Translations under genes and position numbers: made by a program
Notes under the pieces: model-generated
Told to the model about the DNA's origin: nothing
Databases searched by the model: none
What the model saw: only the letters and a program-made list of their open reading frames with translations
From: Paraburkholderia antibiotica
GTDB taxonomy: Bacteria > Pseudomonadota > Gammaproteobacteria > Burkholderiales > Burkholderiaceae
DNA: 64,000 bases
Direction: 5' to 3'
NCBI RefSeq assembly: GCF_012927125.1
Contig: NZ_JABBFZ010000003.1
Location: 62,001 to 126,000, forward strand
Part shown: piece by piece, positions 9,920 through 18,581 of the stretch
Numbering within the stretch: position 1 is the first letter of the stretch
Layout of the letters: each line of letters begins with the position of its first letter

Positions 9920-10543
9920 ATGAGCGATCCGACCCAACCTTCCATACCCGATTTCTCGACTCGCGACCCCAACGCGCCCGAGTTCTGGGACGAACGTTTC
10001 GAGCGCCATTTCACGCCATGGGATCAGGCGGGCGTGCCGTCGGCGTTTCGCGCGTTCGCCGACCGTCATCGCGATGCCGCGGTGCTGATCCCGGGCTGCG
10101 GCAGCGCGTACGAAGCGGTGTGGCTCGCGCGGCAGGGCAATCCGGTGCGCGCGATCGACTTCTCGCCGGCGGCCGTCGCGGCGGCGCGCGAGCAGCTTGG
10201 CGCGCAGCACGCGCAACTGGTCGAGCAGGCGGATTTCTTCACCTATGAGCCGCCGTTCAAACTGGCGTGGATTTATGAGCGGGCGTTTTTCTGCGCGCTG
10301 CCGCCGACGCGGCGCGCCGATTACGCGCGGCGGATGGCGGAACTGCTGCCGGCCGGCGCGTTGCTCGCGGGTTTCTTTTTCCTCGGCGCGACGCCCAAGG
10401 GGCCGCCGTTCGGGGTCGAGCGCGGCGAACTCGACGCGGTGCTCACACCGTACTTCGAGCTGATCGAAGACGAGGCGGTGGCCGATTCGATCGCGGTGTT
10501 CGCCGGACGCGAGCGCTGGCTGACCTGGCGGCGTCGCCCGTGA
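9920..10543 (+). CDS. TPMT-family SAM-dependent methyltransferase
   Basis: This 207-aa protein resembles the thiopurine S-methyltransferase family, class I Rossmann methyltransferases acting on small thiol/selenium or similar compounds. An early FWDERFERHFTPWDQAG motif aligns with the family's N-terminal substrate region. SAM-binding motif I follows as VLIPGCGSAYEAVWLA. Motif II is near FSPAAVAAAREQ. ATG 9920 is chosen over an upstream in-frame start at 9773, whose translation has no similarity. It stands alone between ubiB and the fmdB operon. The physiological substrate is unknown. Confidence 0.83.
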   Translation: MSDPTQPSIPDFSTRDPNAPEFWDERFERHFTPWDQAGVPSAFRAFADRHRDAAVLIPGCGSAYEAVWLARQGNPVRAIDFSPAAVAAAREQLGAQHAQLVEQADFFTYEPPFKLAWIYERAFFCALPPTRRADYARRMAELLPAGALLAGFFFLGATPKGPPFGVERGELDAVLTPYFELIEDEAVADSIAVFAGRERWLTWRRRP

Positions 10544-10669
10544 CGCGGTGAGGCGCCTACACTGCGCCGGTCGCTCTTGACAGCTTCGCGAGCCGTCCCC
10601 ATCTACCGCGATGACGCGCGCGTCGCGCGTGCGCTTCCCGAAATCCGGGGAGCGGTCATCGTTTGCGGC

Positions 10670-10675
10670 TATAAT
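10670..10675 (+). promoter_or_regulatory. Consensus -10 box upstream of the fmdB-DUF502-aspS unit
   Basis: A perfect TATAAT lies 58 bp before the fmdB ATG in the context GCGGCTATAATTCAAGG. No good -35 match occurs 16-18 bp upstream. Confidence 0.5.
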
Positions 10676-10732
10676 TCAAGGCTTTGCAAGCGTTTACAAG
10701 ATTTCAGTAGGGATTGGGAGTAGGAAAGGATC

Positions 10733-11059
10733 ATGCCGATCTACGCTTATCGTTGCGGGTCATGCGGCTTCGGGAAGGACGTGCTCCAGAAGATGAGCGA
10801 CCCCCAGTTGACGCAGTGTCCCGAGTGCGGAAAAGACACTTTTAGCAAGCAGCTCACCGCCGCCGGCTTCCAGCTGAAGGGCTCGGGCTGGTACGTGACC
10901 GATTTCCGCGGCGGCAGCGGCGGCACGAGCGCGCCGGCCACCTCGGAAGCGAAGTCCGAAGCGGCGCCGGCAGCCACCGCGGACGCAGCTCCGGCCGCGC
11001 CTGCGACCCCCGCCGCCGCGGCTCCCGCCGCGAGCCCGAGCGGATCCGGCAGCGCCTAG
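10733..11059 (+). CDS. FmdB-family zinc ribbon protein
   Basis: This 108-aa protein has the FmdB/CxxC_CxxC_SSSS zinc ribbon: MPIYAYRCGSCG and QCPECGK give paired CxxC motifs within residues 1-40, followed by the conserved GWYVTDFRGG segment. The rest is an Ala/Pro-rich low-complexity tail. The family is named after a putative regulator of methylotroph amidase genes, but in beta-proteobacteria it is of unknown function and commonly lies upstream of DUF502 and aspS, as here. The ATG is preceded by a GGAAAGG ribosome-binding site. Confidence 0.88.
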   Translation: MPIYAYRCGSCGFGKDVLQKMSDPQLTQCPECGKDTFSKQLTAAGFQLKGSGWYVTDFRGGSGGTSAPATSEAKSEAAPAATADAAPAAPATPAAAAPAASPSGSGSA

Positions 11060-11135
11060 TGGGACAGCCGCCCCGTGCGGGTGGCGCATCGACCGCGTGT
11101 CGGGCTTCGGCCCGCGCGGCTTTCTGGCGGTACAC

Positions 11136-11792
11136 ATGACGACGAAAAAAACGACGCTCAAATCGGTGTTTCTGACTGGCCTGCTGGTGCTGGTGCCTCT
11201 GGCCATCACACTGTGGGTGCTCGGTCTGATCATCGGCACGATGGACCAGACGCTGTTGCTGCTGCCCACCTCGTGGCAGCCGGAACGCGCGATCGGCTAT
11301 CGCCTGCCCGGCCTCGGCGCGGTGCTCACGCTCGCGTTCATCTTTGTCGTCGGGTTGTTGACGCAAAACTTCATTGGGCAGAAGCTCGTGAAGTGGTGGG
11401 AACTGCTGGTCGCGCACATTCCGGTGGTCGGCCCGCTGTACACCAGCGTCAAGCAGGTATCCGACACGCTGCTGTCGAGCAGCGGCAACGCGTTTCGCAA
11501 GGCGTTGCTGATCGAGTACCCGCGCCGCGGTTCCTATACGATCGCGTTTCTGACCGGCGTGCCGGGCGGCGACGTGGTCAACCACCTGAAGGAAGACTTC
11601 GTCAGCGTCTACGTGCCGACCACGCCGAATCCGACGTCCGGCTTCTTCCTGATGGTGCCGAAAAGCGAAGTGATCGAGCTCGACATGACCGTCGACGCTG
11701 CGCTCAAGTACATCGTCTCGATGGGCGTCGTGGCGCCGTCCGCGCCGCCGCCGGCGCCGGTGCGCCGTACCACCGTCGAGCCTCCGCTGTAA
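11136..11792 (+). CDS. DUF502 inner-membrane protein
   Basis: This 218-aa protein has two N-terminal transmembrane segments (about residues 11-31 and 60-82). A conserved soluble region follows, with the DUF502 stretches IPVVGPLYTSVKQVSDTL and TPNPTSGFFLMVPKSEV. The function is unknown. ATG 11136 is selected over the in-frame start at 11097, since the shorter form opens with the typical Lys-rich MTTKKTTLKSVFLTG. It is placed between fmdB and aspS in a likely operon. Confidence 0.87.
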   Translation: MTTKKTTLKSVFLTGLLVLVPLAITLWVLGLIIGTMDQTLLLLPTSWQPERAIGYRLPGLGAVLTLAFIFVVGLLTQNFIGQKLVKWWELLVAHIPVVGPLYTSVKQVSDTLLSSSGNAFRKALLIEYPRRGSYTIAFLTGVPGGDVVNHLKEDFVSVYVPTTPNPTSGFFLMVPKSEVIELDMTVDAALKYIVSMGVVAPSAPPPAPVRRTTVEPPL

Positions 11793-11867
11793 TGCCGGCG
11801 CGCACCGTTTCATGCAGGTTCACCTGCGGCGCGCCGTTCAACCAATGCAAAACGAAAGACAAACATC

Positions 11868-13667
11868 ATGTCGATGAGATCTGAATACTGCGGTCTGGTG
11901 ACCGAAGAACTGCTGGGCCAATCCGTCTCGCTGTGTGGCTGGGTAAGCCGCCGCCGCGACCATGGCGGCGTCATCTTCATCGACCTGCGCGATCGCGAAG
12001 GGCTCGTTCAGGTCGTCTGCGATCCGGATCGCGCGGACATGTTCAAGGTCGCCGAAGGCGTGCGCAACGAGTTCTGCGTGCAGATCAAGGGCGTCGTGCG
12101 CAGCCGTCCGGAAGGCACGACCAACGCGTCGCTGAAGAGCGGCAAGATCGAAGTGCTGTGCCACGAGCTGATCGTGCTGAACGCGTCGATCACGCCGCCG
12201 TTCCAGCTCGACGACGACAACCTGTCGGAAACCACGCGCCTCACGCATCGCGTGCTCGATCTGCGCCGTCCGCAGATGCAGCACAACCTGCGTCTGCGCT
12301 ATCGCGTCGCGATCGAAGTGCGCAAGTACCTCGACGAGCAGGGCTTCATCGACATCGAAACGCCGATGCTGACCAAGAGCACGCCGGAAGGCGCGCGCGA
12401 CTATCTCGTGCCGTCGCGTACCAACCCGGGCCAGTTCTTCGCGCTGCCGCAGTCGCCGCAGCTGTTCAAGCAGCTGCTGATGGTCGCGAACTTCGACCGT
12501 TACTACCAGATCGTCAAGTGTTTCCGCGACGAAGACCTGCGCGCCGACCGTCAGCCGGAATTCACGCAGATCGACTGCGAAACCTCGTTCCTGTCGGAAC
12601 AGGAAATCCGCGATCTGTTCGAAGCGATGATCCGTCACGTGTTCAAGACGACCATCGGCGTCGAACTGGCCGAGAAATTCCCGGTCATGCTGTATTCGGA
12701 AGCGATGCGCCGTTTCGGTTCGGACAAGCCGGACCTGCGCGTGAAGCTCGAATTCACGGATCTGACGGACGCGATGCGCGACGTCGACTTCAAGGTGTTC
12801 AGCACGCCGGCCAACACGAAAGACGGTCGCGTCGCGGCGCTGCGCGTGCCGAAGGGCGGCGAGCTGTCGCGTGGCGATATCGACAGCTACACGGAATTCG
12901 TGCGCATCTACGGCGCGAAGGGCCTCGCATGGATCAAGGTCAACGAAGCGGCGAAGGGCCGTGACGGTCTGCAAAGCCCGATCGTCAAGAACCTGCACGA
13001 CGAAGCGCTGAAGGCGATCATCGAGCGCACCGGCGCACAAGACGGCGACATCATTTTCTTCGCGGCGGATCGCGCGAAGGTCGTCAACGACAGCCTCGGC
13101 GCGCTGCGCCTGAAGATCGGTCATTCGGAATTCGGCAAGGCCAACGGTCTGGTCGAATCCGGCTGGAAGCCGCTGTGGGTGATCGACTTCCCGATGTTCG
13201 AGTACGACGAGGAAGACAACCGCTACGTCGCCGCGCACCACCCGTTCACGAGCCCGAAGGACGAGCACCTCGAGTATCTCGAAACGGACCCGGCGCGCTG
13301 CCTCGCGAAGGCTTACGACATGGTGCTGAACGGCTGGGAAATCGGCGGCGGCTCGGTGCGTATCCATCGTGAAGAAGTGCAGAGCAAGGTGTTCCGCGCG
13401 CTGAAGATCAACGCGGAAGAAGCGCAGGCCAAGTTCGGCTTCCTGCTCGACGCGCTGCAATACGGCGCGCCGCCGCACGGCGGTATCGCGTTCGGTCTGG
13501 ACCGCATCGTCACGATGATGGCCGGCGCCGATTCGATCCGCGACGTGATCGCGTTCCCGAAGACGCAGCGCGCGCAGTGTCTGCTTACGCAGGCGCCGAG
13601 CGAAGTCGACGAGCGCCAGTTGCGCGAACTGCACATCCGTCTGCGCACGCCGGAACCGAAGGCGTAA
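11868..13667 (+). CDS. aspS: Aspartyl-tRNA synthetase
   Basis: This 599-aa class II synthetase charges tRNA-Asp (possibly also tRNA-Asn in species using tRNA-dependent amidation). An N-terminal OB-fold anticodon-binding domain ([15 protein letters not shown]) leads into the catalytic core with the motif 2 loop [23 protein letters not shown] insertion occupies the middle, and motif 3 is [10 protein letters not shown] near the C-terminus. Length and organisation are those of bacterial AspRS. A strong terminator follows about 100 bp downstream. Confidence 0.98.
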   Translation: MSMRSEYCGLVTEELLGQSVSLCGWVSRRRDHGGVIFIDLRDREGLVQVVCDPDRADMFKVAEGVRNEFCVQIKGVVRSRPEGTTNASLKSGKIEVLCHELIVLNASITPPFQLDDDNLSETTRLTHRVLDLRRPQMQHNLRLRYRVAIEVRKYLDEQGFIDIETPMLTKSTPEGARDYLVPSRTNPGQFFALPQSPQLFKQLLMVANFDRYYQIVKCFRDEDLRADRQPEFTQIDCETSFLSEQEIRDLFEAMIRHVFKTTIGVELAEKFPVMLYSEAMRRFGSDKPDLRVKLEFTDLTDAMRDVDFKVFSTPANTKDGRVAALRVPKGGELSRGDIDSYTEFVRIYGAKGLAWIKVNEAAKGRDGLQSPIVKNLHDEALKAIIERTGAQDGDIIFFAADRAKVVNDSLGALRLKIGHSEFGKANGLVESGWKPLWVIDFPMFEYDEEDNRYVAAHHPFTSPKDEHLEYLETDPARCLAKAYDMVLNGWEIGGGSVRIHREEVQSKVFRALKINAEEAQAKFGFLLDALQYGAPPHGGIAFGLDRIVTMMAGADSIRDVIAFPKTQRAQCLLTQAPSEVDERQLRELHIRLRTPEPKA

Positions 13668-13767
13668 AGCCCGCGGTCGCTTCGTGCGACCAGCGAGCGG
13701 TCGGTATCAGCGGTCGCGCATCAGGCCAACCGGCCCGCGACCGCAAAAAAGCCACACAGGTGCAACG

Positions 13768-13806
13768 AAAAGGCGCTGAGGGAAACCACCTCAGCGCCTT
13801 TTTCGT
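13768..13806 (+). terminator. Rho-independent terminator after aspS
   Basis: A 13-bp perfect stem (AAAGGCGCTGAGG / CCTCAGCGCCTTT) with a 7-nt loop is followed by TTTTTCG and more T. It closes the fmdB-DUF502-aspS unit and separates it from nudB. Confidence 0.9.
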
Positions 13807-13897
13807 TTTTTGCGTTACAGTGAGGCCACCGCTTTCCAACCCCTTTCGACCGTCATCCGACATGTACCGCGCGCATCGTCGCGCCTAGTTTCCAGCC

Positions 13898-14413
13898 ATG
13901 CCGAAACCGCCGAAAATTCCGCAGTCCGTCCTCGTCGTCATCCATACGCCCGCGCTCGATGTGCTGCTGCTCGAGCGCGCCGATCATGCCGGTTTCTGGC
14001 AGTCGGTGACGGGCTCGAAGGACCGGCTCGACGAGCCGCTCGCCGACACGGCGGTGCGTGAAGTCGGCGAGGAAACCGGCATCATGATCGGCGGCGCGCT
14101 GGTGCCGCACAGCGCGCTGTTCGACTGGCAGTACGCGATCGACTACGAAATCTACCCGGAATTCCGCCATCGCTACGAAGCGGGCGTGATCCGCAACACC
14201 GAGCACTGGTTCAGCCTGCAGGTGCCCGAGCGCATCGACGTGACGCTCGCGCCACGCGAACACACCGCGTTTCTGTGGCTGCCGCACGAGGAGGCGGCGT
14301 CGCGCTGCTTCTCGGCATCGAATGCCGATGCGATCCTGCAGCTGCCGCGCCGGCTCGCCGCGCGTTCCACCGATCCGCAGGCCGGCCCGCTGGCCGGGGA
14401 GCGTGGCCAGTGA
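13898..14413 (+). CDS. nudB: Dihydroneopterin triphosphate diphosphatase (NUDIX)
   Basis: This 171-aa NUDIX hydrolase matches NudB, which removes pyrophosphate from dihydroneopterin triphosphate in folate synthesis. It opens with PKIPQSVLVVIHTPALDVLLLERAD, the typical NudB start. The NUDIX box ends in the canonical REVGEETGI. The 5' half of the box (GSKDRLDE) has one residue more than the strict spacing. Its TGA overlaps the GTG start of clsB by 4 bp (GTGA), implying translational coupling, an arrangement conserved in Burkholderiaceae. Confidence 0.85.
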   Translation: MPKPPKIPQSVLVVIHTPALDVLLLERADHAGFWQSVTGSKDRLDEPLADTAVREVGEETGIMIGGALVPHSALFDWQYAIDYEIYPEFRHRYEAGVIRNTEHWFSLQVPERIDVTLAPREHTAFLWLPHEEAASRCFSASNADAILQLPRRLAARSTDPQAGPLAGERGQ

Positions 14414-15666
14414 GCGCAGGCGGCGGTCGTTTCGCGCGACTGCGGCACACGCTGCTCGGCCGCCGTTACTGGCAGCGCTACCGCTTCACCAGTAACAACG
14501 AGGTCAAGCTGCTGCGCTCCGGCGACGAATTCTTCGACGCGCTGATCGAGCGCATCGATGCCGCCGCGCAAAGCGTCGCGCTCGAAACCTACATCTTCTG
14601 CGACGATGAATCGGGCCTGGCGGTTAACGAGGCCTTGCTGCGCGCGGCCGCGCGCGGCGTGCGGGTACGCGTGATCACCGACGGCATCGGCACCGCGCGC
14701 CTGAAGATGTTCGAGCAATGGCCGGATGCCGGCATCGAACATCGCATCTACAACCCGCATCTGTTCGGCCGCTTCGGCTTTTCGCGCACGCACCGCAAGC
14801 TCGCGGTGATCGATGGCGAGATCGCGTATTGCGGCGGCATCAACATCGTCGACGACTACGAGAACAACGGCGAGAAGCTGCCGTACCGCCGTTGGGACTT
14901 CGCGGTCGAGCTGCGCGGCCCGGTGGTCGCCGACGTGCGCGATGCGATCGACGTGCAATGGCGGCGGATTCGCGTCGGCCATCGGCCGCTCGAATCGATG
15001 AAGCCGGACCTGACGCCGCACGATACCGCGTCGCTCGGCAGCCTGCGGCGGCGCAGACGGCGCCGCAACGAGGAGCTGTGGGCGCGCGGCGAGCCGTGCG
15101 TGGCGTTCGTTGCGCGCGACAACCTGATCAACCGTCGCGCGATCGAAAAGGCCTACCTCGCCGCGATCGGCCAGGCGCGCCACGAAATCCTGCTCGCCAA
15201 TCCGTACTTCATGCCGGGGCGCAAGCTGCGTCGCGCGCTCGTGTACGCGGCGCGGCGCGGCGTGGTGGTGAAGCTGATCATCGGGCGCAAGGAGTTCAAG
15301 GCGCTCGATTACGCGGTGCCGTTCCTCTACAACGCGCTGCTGCGCGCGGGCGTGAAGATCGCCGAGTATGAGAAGACGCTGCTGCACGGCAAGGTCGCGG
15401 TGGTCGATTCGAACTGGGGCACCGTCGGTTCGTCGAATCTCGATGCGTTGAGCCTGATGCTCAACAACGAGGCGAACGTGGTGCTGGTCCACGATCCGGC
15501 CATCGCCGGATTGCGCGAAGCGATCCTTGGCGCGTTCGCGGACGCGCGCCCGATCGATGAAGCGCACTACGAATCGCGCCCGGCCCGCGTGCGCGCGCTG
15601 AGCTGGATCGCGTACCTGAGCTATCGTCTCGCGATGAAACTGCTGACGGTCGGCGGCTACGACTAG
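14410..15666 (+). CDS. clsB: Cardiolipin synthase B (phospholipase D family)
   Basis: ClsB forms cardiolipin by phosphatidyl transfer at the inner membrane. This 418-aa protein carries two HKD catalytic motifs, HRKLAVIDGEIAYCGG and HGKVAVVDSNWGTVGSSNLD, both intact (HxKxxxxD). The GTG at 14410 is chosen because it overlaps the nudB stop (GTGA) and gives a sensible N-terminus leading to RFTSNNEVKLLRSGDEFF. The upstream in-frame extension is a shadow of nudB. No N-terminal transmembrane pair is present, as expected for ClsB rather than ClsA. Confidence 0.9.
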   Translation: MSAGGGRFARLRHTLLGRRYWQRYRFTSNNEVKLLRSGDEFFDALIERIDAAAQSVALETYIFCDDESGLAVNEALLRAAARGVRVRVITDGIGTARLKMFEQWPDAGIEHRIYNPHLFGRFGFSRTHRKLAVIDGEIAYCGGINIVDDYENNGEKLPYRRWDFAVELRGPVVADVRDAIDVQWRRIRVGHRPLESMKPDLTPHDTASLGSLRRRRRRRNEELWARGEPCVAFVARDNLINRRAIEKAYLAAIGQARHEILLANPYFMPGRKLRRALVYAARRGVVVKLIIGRKEFKALDYAVPFLYNALLRAGVKIAEYEKTLLHGKVAVVDSNWGTVGSSNLDALSLMLNNEANVVLVHDPAIAGLREAILGAFADARPIDEAHYESRPARVRALSWIAYLSYRLAMKLLTVGGYD

Positions 15667-15857
15667 GCTTCGCGAAAGTCCGGCGCCGACTACATCATGT
15701 CGGTGTAATCACGGCAAGCGTCGACTATCGGCGAGCCGTAGCGAACGTAAGAAGAAAGAGAACACGTGCGCGCTGATCGGCAACCCTTCAATCAAGACAA
15801 ACGCCTCTAAAAATCTGATTGATCTGATTGACGAAAGCCGCAAAATTAGAGTCCCGG

Positions 15858-15875
15858 TTAGACACCGGTTTCTAA
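15858..15875. promoter_or_regulatory. 18-bp near-palindrome, candidate TetR operator
   Basis: TTAGACACCGGTTTCTAA is self-complementary at 16 of 18 positions and centred on ACCGGT. It sits about 90-105 bp upstream of the TetR-family start and 8 bp upstream of the candidate -35. Its length and symmetry suit a TetR dimer site controlling the regulator itself. Confidence 0.5.
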
Positions 15876-15883
15876 TAAAGTCC

Positions 15884-15912
15884 TTGTTTAGCGGACGGTC
15901 GCCCTGAATAAT
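15884..15912 (+). promoter_or_regulatory. Candidate promoter of the TetR gene
   Basis: TTGTTT at 15884-15889 and AATAAT at 15907-15912 are separated by 17 bp. The -10 matches five of six consensus bases; the -35 matches only three. The -10 lies 50 bp before the start codon. Confidence 0.4.
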
Positions 15913-15962
15913 AGTACGGCCGTTCGATTTTAATTTCGGCACATTAGAACGGTAAAAAAGCT

Positions 15963-16562
15963 ATGCGAAAAGGCGAACAAACGCGAGTCGCGATTCTCGA
16001 TGCAGCACTCGATCTGGCAAGCCGTGACGGACTGGAAGGTCTGACCATCGGTTTGCTCGCCGAGCGTATGCAGATGAGCAAGAGCGGTGTGTTTGCGCAT
16101 TTCGGGTCGCGCGAGGATCTGCAGGTCGAGGTCGTGCGCGAATATCACCACCGCTTCGAAGAAGAGGTGTTTTTCCCGAGTCTGCGCGAACCGCGAGGTC
16201 TGCCGCGCCTGCGCGCGATGATTTCCCGCTGGATCGAGAAGCGCATTCAGGAAGTCACGACGGGATGCATCTACATCAGCGGTGCCGTCGAATACGACGA
16301 TCGCGCGGACAGCCAGGTGCGCGAGCAACTGGTGGCGAGCGTGACGATGTGGCGTGCGGCACTCACGCGCGCGATTTCGCAGGCGATGGAAGAAGGCCAT
16401 CTGCGGGCCGATACCGATCCGCAGCTGATGCTCTTCGAACTGTATAGCGTCACGCTTGGTCTGCATCATGACGCGCGCTTCCTGCATCTGCCGGATGCGG
16501 TGCGTCTGACGTGGGCCTCGCTGGAAAAACTGATTAACTCGTATCAGAGCGAAAGCCGTTAG
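15963..16562 (+). CDS. TetR/AcrR family transcriptional regulator
   Basis: This 199-aa protein has the TetR-type helix-turn-helix within residues 5-55: RVAILDAALDLASRDGLEGLTIGLLAERMQMSKSGVFAHFGSREDL reads as the standard fold (positions about 9-55). The C-terminal ligand-binding domain includes TGCIYISGAVEYDDR. It lies directly upstream of, and in line with, the beta-oxidation genes, so it probably represses them and senses an acyl-CoA or fatty acid, by analogy with FadR/PsrA-type TetR proteins. That link is inferred from position only. Confidence 0.88.
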   Translation: MRKGEQTRVAILDAALDLASRDGLEGLTIGLLAERMQMSKSGVFAHFGSREDLQVEVVREYHHRFEEEVFFPSLREPRGLPRLRAMISRWIEKRIQEVTTGCIYISGAVEYDDRADSQVREQLVASVTMWRAALTRAISQAMEEGHLRADTDPQLMLFELYSVTLGLHHDARFLHLPDAVRLTWASLEKLINSYQSESR

Positions 16563-16601
16563 CGGCGTCGCCGGAATTCACCGGAAACGCGCCGCGCAGA
16601 A

Positions 16602-16617
16602 GGTCCGTCCACGGACC
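16602..16617. promoter_or_regulatory. Inverted repeat before the acyl-CoA dehydrogenase gene
   Basis: GGTCCGT-CC-ACGGACC is a perfect palindrome located 42 bp before the acyl-CoA dehydrogenase ATG. It could be an operator or a short mRNA hairpin. It differs from the palindrome upstream of the TetR gene and lacks an adjacent T-run. Confidence 0.35.
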
Positions 16618-16658
16618 CGGCCAACGGCCTGGCTTTTAGTCAATCTTGGGAGAGAGTC

Positions 16659-18446
16659 ATGGGACAGTACGCCGCGCCGCTGCGCGACATGCAATTCGTG
16701 TTGCACGAACTGCTTAACGTCGAAGCCGAACTCCGGCAAATGCCGAAGCACGCGGATCTCGATGCCGACACGATCAACGCGGTACTCGAGGAAGCCGGCA
16801 AGTTCTGCTCCGAAGTGCTGTTCCCGCTCAATCACAGCGGCGATCAGGAAGGCTGCACGTACGCCGGCGACGGTGTCGTGACCACGCCGAAGGGCTTCAA
16901 GGAAGCCTATCAACAATACGTCGAAGCCGGCTGGCCGGCGCTTGGCTGCGATCCGGAATACGGCGGCCAGGGGCTGCCCGCGTTCGTCAACAACGCGCTC
17001 TATGAAATGCTGAACTCGGCGAATCAGGCCTGGACGATGTATCCGGGTCTGTCGCACGGCGCGTACGAATGCCTGCACGCGCACGGCACGCCGGAATTGC
17101 AGCAACGCTATCTGCCGAAACTCGTCGCCGGCATCTGGACCGGCACGATGTGTCTGACCGAGCCGCATTGCGGCACCGACCTCGGCATTCTGCGCACCAA
17201 GGCCGAGCCGAACGGCGACGGTTCGTACGCGATCAGCGGCACCAAGATCTTTATCTCGAGCGGCGAGCACGATCTGTCGGAGAACATCGTGCACCTCGTG
17301 CTCGCGCGTCTGCCGGATGCGCCGAAGGGCACCAAGGGCATTTCGCTGTTCATCGTGCCGAAGTTCGTGCCGAACGAAGCGGGCGAGCCCGGCGAGCGCA
17401 ACGGCGTGAAGTGCGGCTCGATCGAGCACAAGATGGGCATCCATGGCAACGCGACCTGCGTGATCAATCTCGACAACGCGAAGGGCTGGCTCGTCGGCGA
17501 GCCGAACAAAGGCCTGAACGCGATGTTCGTGATGATGAACGCGGCGCGTCTCGGCGTCGGCATGCAGAGCCTCGGGCTCACCGAAGTCGCGTATCAGAAC
17601 TCGCTCACCTACGCGAAAGAGCGTCTGCAGATGCGCTCGCTGACCGGCCCGAAGGCGCCGGAGAAAGCCGCCGATCCGATCATCGTGCATCCGGACGTGC
17701 GTCGCATGCTGCTCACGCAGAAGGCCTACGCCGAAGCCGGCCGCGCGTTCTCGTACTGGTCGGCGCTGCACATCGACAAAGAGCTGTCGCACGCGGACGA
17801 AGCCGAGCGCAAGGAAGCCGCCGACCTCGTCGCGCTGCTCACGCCGATCCTGAAGGCGTTCCTGTCGGACAACGCGTTCGAAGGCACCAATCACGCGATG
17901 CAGATTTACGGCGGCCACGGCTTCATCGCCGAATGGGGCATGGAGCAGTACGTGCGCGACGCGCGCATCAACATGATCTACGAAGGCACCAACGGCATCC
18001 AGTCGCTCGACCTGCTCGGCCGCAAGGTGCTCGGCGACATGGGCGCGAAGATGAAGAAGTTCGGCAAGCTGGTGGCCCAGTTCGTCGAGGCCGAAGGCAT
18101 CAAGCCGGAAATGCAGGAGTTCGTGAACCCGCTCGCCGACATCGGTGAAAAGGTGCAGAAGCTGACGATGGAAATCGGCATGAAGGCAATGCAGAACCCG
18201 GACGAAGTCGGCGCCGCGGCCGTGCCGTATCTGCGCACCGTTGGCCACCTGGTGTTCTCGTACTTCTGGGCGCGCATGGCACGCGTCGCGCTGGACAAGG
18301 AAGCATCGGGCGATCCGTTCTACAAGTCGAAGCTCGCCACCGCGCGCTTCTACTTCGCGAAGCTGCTGCCCGAAACGGCGATGACGATCCGCCAGGCGCG
18401 CGCCGGTTCGAAGCCGATGATGGACGTCGAAGAAGCGTTGTTCTAA
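16659..18446 (+). CDS. Acyl-CoA dehydrogenase, long form with C-terminal extension
   Basis: This 595-aa flavoenzyme catalyses the first, FAD-dependent step of fatty-acid beta-oxidation. Residues 1-35 match the AcylCoA_DH_N helix. The N, M and C acyl-CoA dehydrogenase domains follow, with CLTEPHCGTDLG and KIFISSGEHDL motifs. IYEGTNGIQSLDLLGRK near residues 440-456 holds the likely catalytic Glu. The last ~130 residues match the additional C-terminal domain of FadE-like enzymes. GGGAGAGA precedes the ATG. First structural gene of the TetR-linked beta-oxidation unit; chain-length preference is unknown. Confidence 0.93.
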   Translation: MGQYAAPLRDMQFVLHELLNVEAELRQMPKHADLDADTINAVLEEAGKFCSEVLFPLNHSGDQEGCTYAGDGVVTTPKGFKEAYQQYVEAGWPALGCDPEYGGQGLPAFVNNALYEMLNSANQAWTMYPGLSHGAYECLHAHGTPELQQRYLPKLVAGIWTGTMCLTEPHCGTDLGILRTKAEPNGDGSYAISGTKIFISSGEHDLSENIVHLVLARLPDAPKGTKGISLFIVPKFVPNEAGEPGERNGVKCGSIEHKMGIHGNATCVINLDNAKGWLVGEPNKGLNAMFVMMNAARLGVGMQSLGLTEVAYQNSLTYAKERLQMRSLTGPKAPEKAADPIIVHPDVRRMLLTQKAYAEAGRAFSYWSALHIDKELSHADEAERKEAADLVALLTPILKAFLSDNAFEGTNHAMQIYGGHGFIAEWGMEQYVRDARINMIYEGTNGIQSLDLLGRKVLGDMGAKMKKFGKLVAQFVEAEGIKPEMQEFVNPLADIGEKVQKLTMEIGMKAMQNPDEVGAAAVPYLRTVGHLVFSYFWARMARVALDKEASGDPFYKSKLATARFYFAKLLPETAMTIRQARAGSKPMMDVEEALF

Positions 18447-18581
18447 CGCCGATCCCTCACGCGAGGCGCCGCATGAATCGCACGACGAAGTGCACGACAG
18501 TGCGCCGCCTCGCTCCCGCCACACCTCGCGCGAAGCCCGCCTGACGCTTCGCGCCACCGCATCACTCTCCGGAGAAACGAC

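Larger units (their letters stand above)
15667..15962. other. AT-rich intergenic region before the TetR gene
   Basis: This region is clearly richer in A+T than the genes on either side and has no ORF with family resemblance. It contains the 18-bp near-palindrome at 15858-15875 and a candidate promoter (TTGTTT, 17 bp, AATAAT) at 15884-15912. A further CCGTTC/GAACGG inverted pair flanks the last 40 bp before the TetR start. Confidence 0.7.
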
